A DNA stretch of 64,000 nucleotides from NCBI RefSeq assembly GCF_913060805.1, contig NZ_CAJXTC010000011.1, positions 62,001 through 126,000 on the forward strand, given 5' to 3'. How positions within the stretch are numbered: the stretch's first letter is position 1; each line of letters begins with the position of its first letter. Shown piece by piece: positions 60,674 to 64,000 of this stretch. The translations under genes were made by a program, and so were the position numbers. The notes below the pieces were generated by a model. The model searched no databases, was not told the origin of the DNA, and saw only the letters and a program-made list of their open reading frames with translations. The DNA is from an uncultured Draconibacterium sp. GTDB lineage: Bacteria > Bacteroidota > Bacteroidia > Bacteroidales > Prolixibacteraceae.

Positions 60674-62005
60674 TTATTGAAGCAAGTTTTTTTTCGCTTC
60701 TTCTATTTTGTTAAATAGGAATTTTTTAATGATTTCCTCCTTCTTATTTGAAATACTATCCAGACATAAATTTCCGATACTCCCTTCGTGGCTATGGTTT
60801 ACGGATTTTTCGGGCGTAAAGTTTCCGTCTTCAATTTGAGCGCCAACCTGTTTGTAGGCTTCGCGGAATGGAATTCCCTGAAGTACCAATTTGTTTACTT
60901 CTTCAACGCTAAAGAGGTAATCATATTTGCTGTCGTTAAGGATTTCGGTGTTTACCGACATTTTATCGATGGCCAGACTAACAATATTAAGGCAGTCGTT
61001 CATTTCTTTAAACGATGGCAGGAAAACCTCTTTTACCATTTGCAAATCGCGGAAGTAACCACTTGGCAAATTGTTGATGATTAAGCTGATTTGCGACGGT
61101 ACACCTTGCAGTTTGTTGCAACGTGCACGGGTGAGCTCAAAAACATCGGGATTTTTTTTGTGCGGCATAATGCTCGAGCCTGTAGTAAACTCTGTCGGCA
61201 GGCTCACGAAATTGAAATTTTGGCTCATAAACAAACAAACATCGTAGGCCAGTTTCGAAAGTGTTCCTGCAATGTTCGCAATGGCAAACGAAACAATTTT
61301 CTCCACTTTTCCGCGTCCCATTTGCGCATAAACTACGTTGTAGTTCATGTTTTTAAATCCGAGTAAATCGGTTGTCATTTGGCGATTTAACGGAAATGAC
61401 GAACCATAACCGGCTGCCGATCCCAGCGGATTCTGGTTGGTAATATTAAAAGCCGACAAAAGCAGTTCCAAATCGTCGGATAAACTTTCGGCATAAGCGC
61501 TAAACCAAAGCCCAAACGACGATGGCATGGCCACCTGCAAGTGGGTGTAACCCGGCATTAAAATGTCTTTGGTTTCTTCAGCTCGTTTAAGTAGTATATC
61601 GATAAGGCCCGAAGTTGTTTCTGCAATTTCTTTAATGGCATCGCGTGAAAACAGTTTCAGGTCGAGTAGTACCTGGTCGTTGCGCGAACGTCCGCTGTGG
61701 ATTTTTTTGCCAAGGTCGCCCAGTTTTTCGGTAAGCATAAATTCAACCTGAGAGTGTACATCTTCAACACCTTCTTCAATGATGAATTCACCTTTTTCTG
61801 CTACAGCATAAAGATTCTTCAGCTCAGCCAAAAGCGTTGGAAGTTCATCCTTTTCGATTAACCCAACCGATTCGAGCATGGTTACGTGTGCCATCGAACC
61901 CAAAATGTCGTGCGTGGCCAAAAACAGATCCAACTCGCGGTCTTTACCAACAGTAAATTCTTCAATTGCTTTGTTAACAGGTGTACCTTTATCCCAGAGT
62001 TTCAT
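60674..62005 (-). CDS. argH: argininosuccinate lyase
   Basis: This 443-residue enzyme of the fumarase/aspartase superfamily has the SSIMPHKKNPD signature (about 273-283), the HSGRSRNDQV motif (about 105-114) and HxQVAMP in the central helix bundle. It splits argininosuccinate to arginine and fumarate. No other arg gene is nearby. A consensus -7 element lies 84 bp upstream. Confidence 0.96.
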   Translation of the reverse strand: MKLWDKGTPVNKAIEEFTVGKDRELDLFLATHDILGSMAHVTMLESVGLIEKDELPTLLAELKNLYAVAEKGEFIIEEGVEDVHSQVEFMLTEKLGDLGKKIHSGRSRNDQVLLDLKLFSRDAIKEIAETTSGLIDILLKRAEETKDILMPGYTHLQVAMPSSFGLWFSAYAESLSDDLELLLSAFNITNQNPLGSAAGYGSSFPLNRQMTTDLLGFKNMNYNVVYAQMGRGKVEKIVSFAIANIAGTLSKLAYDVCLFMSQNFNFVSLPTEFTTGSSIMPHKKNPDVFELTRARCNKLQGVPSQISLIINNLPSGYFRDLQMVKEVFLPSFKEMNDCLNIVSLAIDKMSVNTEILNDSKYDYLFSVEEVNKLVLQGIPFREAYKQVGAQIEDGNFTPEKSVNHSHEGSIGNLCLDSISNKKEEIIKKFLFNKIEEAKKNLLQ

Positions 62006-62088
62006 TTTTAAAGACAGTTAGAAGACGGCAGGCAGACGACGGAAAGAAAACCGAAATGCAACCTTGGCGCCACTATTATTAATAACTG

Positions 62089-62122
62089 CAAAGATAAAAT
62101 TTCAAATGAAAGCTTCTTCCAA
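62089..62122 (-). promoter_or_regulatory. predicted argH promoter
   Basis: On the minus strand TATCTTTG (62096 to 62089) matches the -7 consensus exactly, with a TTGG at 62122-62119 about 22 nt upstream. Confidence 0.5.
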
Positions 62123-62235
62123 TTTGTTGGGGCTAAACCCGATTAATAACATGCAAAGTAGTGATATTGTATGGGGCGGATTATTTTAGGGTTAGATAAG
62201 CTAATTTGTGAGAGACATTTCTTGTTGAATATTAT

Positions 62236-62243
62236 TAGATTTG
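62236..62243 (+). promoter_or_regulatory. predicted -7 element of the 62307 gene
   Basis: TAGATTTG matches the TAnnTTTG consensus exactly, 63 bp before the ATG. No well-placed -33 TTTG was found. Confidence 0.4.
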
Positions 62244-62306
62244 CACTCTGTTATTGGCGCCACTGATGGCACTATTATTGGAGGTGTCGCCCGAAAATTT
62301 TGAACG

Positions 62307-62963
62307 ATGAAGAAAGTATTATCGATTATATCGTACCTGATTATTGCTGTGGCTTTATACTCGGCAGCAAGTTTTTATTTTAACTACGATTTTTGCCATA
62401 CAATGGTAGCCGAAGACGGCCCGCTTGAAAACCTGACAGCTTTGGTTTTGCTGTTGATTTCGGTGCTGTTTGCAGTTCGCTTATTTAAACAGTACAAAGA
62501 CCGCAATAAACTTTGGGTTGCTTTAAGCCTGGTAATTATTGTAGGTACGTTTTTTGGTTTTGGCGAGGAGATTTCGTGGGGCCAGCGGCTCTTTTCTGTG
62601 CAAACCGGCGATTTCTTTGCCCAGCATAATATTCAGGGCGAAACCAACCTGCACAATTTGGAAGTAGGGGGTGTAAATCTGAATAAACTTATTTTCTCAA
62701 CCGGGCTGGTAGTGGTGTTCGGAACTTATTTTGTTCTAACACTTTTGTTGTATAAAAAGTGGCCTTTTTTCACGCGTACAATTGATCTGTGGGGAATTCC
62801 TGTTCCTAAAATCAGATACTCTCTATTAATATTGGTGTGTACTGGTATCGTTTTGCTTATTCCCGAAAGACGTATTTGGGAGCTTTGGGAAGCTATTTTT
62901 GTTACCGTTTTATTGTTGGTATTTCTCAATCCTTACAACCGGAAAGAGGAGCTTCTTCCGTAA
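62307..62963 (+). CDS. conserved membrane protein with GEEISWGQR motif, paralogue 1
   Basis: This 218-residue protein has about six membrane segments. The loop FGFGEEISWGQRLFSVQTG followed by HNIQGETNLHNLEVGGVNLN is rich in invariant polar residues and looks like an active site or metal site facing one side of the membrane. A homologue with the same block lies convergent 46 bp downstream. I do not recognise the family's function. Confidence 0.8.
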   Translation: MKKVLSIISYLIIAVALYSAASFYFNYDFCHTMVAEDGPLENLTALVLLLISVLFAVRLFKQYKDRNKLWVALSLVIIVGTFFGFGEEISWGQRLFSVQTGDFFAQHNIQGETNLHNLEVGGVNLNKLIFSTGLVVVFGTYFVLTLLLYKKWPFFTRTIDLWGIPVPKIRYSLLILVCTGIVLLIPERRIWELWEAIFVTVLLLVFLNPYNRKEELLP

Positions 62964-63009
62964 AACAACTATTCTTTTTGATTTTTAAAACCTCCTGCAA
63001 AAAGCTACA

Positions 63010-63696
63010 TTAGCTTGATAGGCTAACGTCTTTAATCTTTTTAGCCGGATTCATGAGAATAAGAAAAAGGATTCCGGTTAATGCCAATTCGTGCAATTCA
63101 CTCTCTTTAATCATGTGTATGGCCAGCGGAATAAAAGCATTAACTGCAAGTAATACAATTACGTGATGAAGGCGTGGAATCGGAACGCCATAATCGATAA
63201 CCAGTTTTCGAATAGCTTTTACTTTCCAGGTGAGTAGCGGCAGGATAACAAAGTAACTGATTAGCGCTACAAACATGAGTTTCGAAAAGATGAGTATGTT
63301 TAAATCAACTCCGCCAATTTCGAGGTTGTGCAGGTTGGTTTCGCCCTGGTAGTTATTTTGCATAAAATACTCGCCCGATTGTACCGAGAAAATACGTTGT
63401 CCCCACGAGATTTCTTCTCCAAGTCCGAAGAAGAAAACAAAAGAGGCAAGCGCATTGAAAAATATTCTTTTCCCGTTTTTCTCTTTTTTGGCATGTACTG
63501 CTTTAATGGCAAAAAGTATCGATCCTAAAAGTAAAAATAGCGCAGTCAGGTATTCTACCCAGCCATCTTCGCGAATAACGCGGGCAAAAGCTTCCGGGCT
63601 AACGGTGCTTTGGTATTTTCCATAAGCTACAAAACCAATAATCACGGCATAAACTACAATGTCGAGAATTGTAATCCACGAAATATTTTTCTTCAT
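63010..63696 (-). CDS. conserved membrane protein with GEEISWGQR motif, paralogue 2
   Basis: This 228-residue protein has about six membrane segments and shares FGLGEEISWGQRIFSVQSG and NYQGETNLHNLEIGGVDLN with its convergent neighbour, while the rest is much more divergent. The pair probably arose by inverted duplication. It lies back to back with an ArnT/PMT-type glycosyltransferase gene. Function unknown. Confidence 0.8.
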   Translation of the reverse strand: MKKNISWITILDIVVYAVIIGFVAYGKYQSTVSPEAFARVIREDGWVEYLTALFLLLGSILFAIKAVHAKKEKNGKRIFFNALASFVFFFGLGEEISWGQRIFSVQSGEYFMQNNYQGETNLHNLEIGGVDLNILIFSKLMFVALISYFVILPLLTWKVKAIRKLVIDYGVPIPRLHHVIVLLAVNAFIPLAIHMIKESELHELALTGILFLILMNPAKKIKDVSLSS

Positions 63697-63768
63697 TTGT
63701 ATTCAAATTAAAAATGTGGGCGTAAAATTAGTATTTTTTGCTTTCGCGCCTGCTTAAATTCATCACTA

Positions 63769-64000
63769 ATGAATGATCGTCGTTTTTACATTGCAGTTAT
63801 TATTCCCCTGGTTTTAATAATTGTTTCGGCTTTGCCGGTTCCGTTGGTTGTTAATGCTGCAAAATATGCAGAAGTTGGTCGCGAGATGCTGATGAACCAC
63901 GACTGGATAAACCTGACAATTGGCGGCGATGCCTACGATCAGAAACCACCAATGTTGTTTTGGATTGCGGCGGTTACTTTTAAACTGTTTGGTTTGTCGA
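63769..64000 (+). CDS. ArnT/PMT-type glycosyltransferase, GT-C fold (partial, 3' end outside window)
   Basis: The ATG at 63769 opens a frame that runs off the right edge after 77 codons. Residues 1-30 contain a first membrane helix, followed by AAKYAEVGREMLMNHDWI and GGDAYDQKPPMLFWI, the pattern of GT83/PMT-type glycosyltransferases that move a sugar from a polyprenyl carrier to lipid A or protein. The usual acidic D/E before RYAE is replaced by Asn-Ala-Ala-Lys here. Too little is present to name the substrate. Confidence 0.75.
   Translation, partial: MNDRRFYIAVIIPLVLIIVSALPVPLVVNAAKYAEVGREMLMNHDWINLTIGGDAYDQKPPMLFWIAAVTFKLFGLS

Larger units (their letters stand above)
62006..62306. other. 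intergenic region with divergent promoters
   Basis: This 301-bp gap separates argH from a divergent membrane-protein gene. It contains two copies of TTGGCGCCACT (62063-62073 and 62253-62263), each with a GGCGCC palindrome, and the predicted promoters at 62089 and 62236. No gene was seen. Confidence 0.6.

Overview
The window looks like chromosomal DNA of a free-living, probably aquatic member of the Bacteroidota, most likely near Marinilabiliales/Prolixibacteraceae (lineage is inference). Supporting signs are a fused CcoN-CcoO cbb3 oxidase, a type IX secretion (T9SS) C-terminal sorting domain, TAnnTTTG-type -7 promoter elements, a caa3 oxidase in the same region, and outer-envelope genes typical of the phylum. 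No rRNA, tRNA, CRISPR array, prophage or transposase gene was found.

Positions 1-7.4 kb (minus strand) hold a compact phosphonate operon read from 7371 towards 1. It encodes a cytidylyltransferase-PEP mutase fusion, phosphonopyruvate decarboxylase, an iron-type alcohol dehydrogenase, a CDP-glycerol glycerophosphotransferase-like enzyme, and a very large membrane protein that joins a YidC/Oxa1 insertase-like domain to an alkaline-phosphatase-superfamily (LtaS/EptA-like) domain and runs off the left edge. Together they suggest PEP to phosphonopyruvate to phosphonoacetaldehyde to 2-hydroxyethylphosphonate, activation as a CMP ester, then transfer to an envelope polymer or lipid. This is the strongest candidate for an undescribed system here.

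Positions 7.5-25.5 kb hold two divergent respiratory operons. The minus-strand operon (19400 to 7489) encodes an Fe-S/NrfD-like/cytochrome c membrane module with no catalytic subunit, then ccoS, a CcoN-CcoO-cytochrome c fusion, ccoQ, a mono-heme ccoP, ccoG, ccoH, a TauE/SafE-type membrane protein and ccoI. The plus-strand operon (20072 to 24396, followed by ctaB) encodes a Sco protein and a caa3 oxidase. A GTGAC-N4-GTCAC palindrome with Crp/Fnr geometry lies midway between the two. A plausible scheme is that the Fe-S/NrfD/cyt c module feeds quinol electrons to the oxidases and that a Crp/Fnr regulator chooses between them.

Positions 25.6-38.2 kb are mixed housekeeping and regulation: DEAD-box helicase, a spondin-domain lipoprotein, a histidine kinase/response regulator pair, mnmA, yicC, gmk, nadD and three tandem PAS-LuxR paralogues with paired AAATAC-N10-GTATTT palindromes upstream. 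Positions 38.3-43.8 kb encode a large secreted repeat protein ending in an S74 auto-chaperone domain and a T9SS-exported PKD protein. Positions 43.8-54 kb hold ChaN-like, esterase, methyltransferase, glycerophosphodiesterase, a tandem pair of LpxL-type acyltransferases and a GH9 lipoprotein flanked by clusters of hairpin-rich repeats. Positions 54.3-62 kb are gltD, gltB and argH. The right end has two convergent paralogous membrane proteins of unknown function and the start of an ArnT/PMT-type glycosyltransferase.

Gene calls rest on reading translated sequence for family motifs. No homology search was possible, so taxonomy and novelty statements are provisional.
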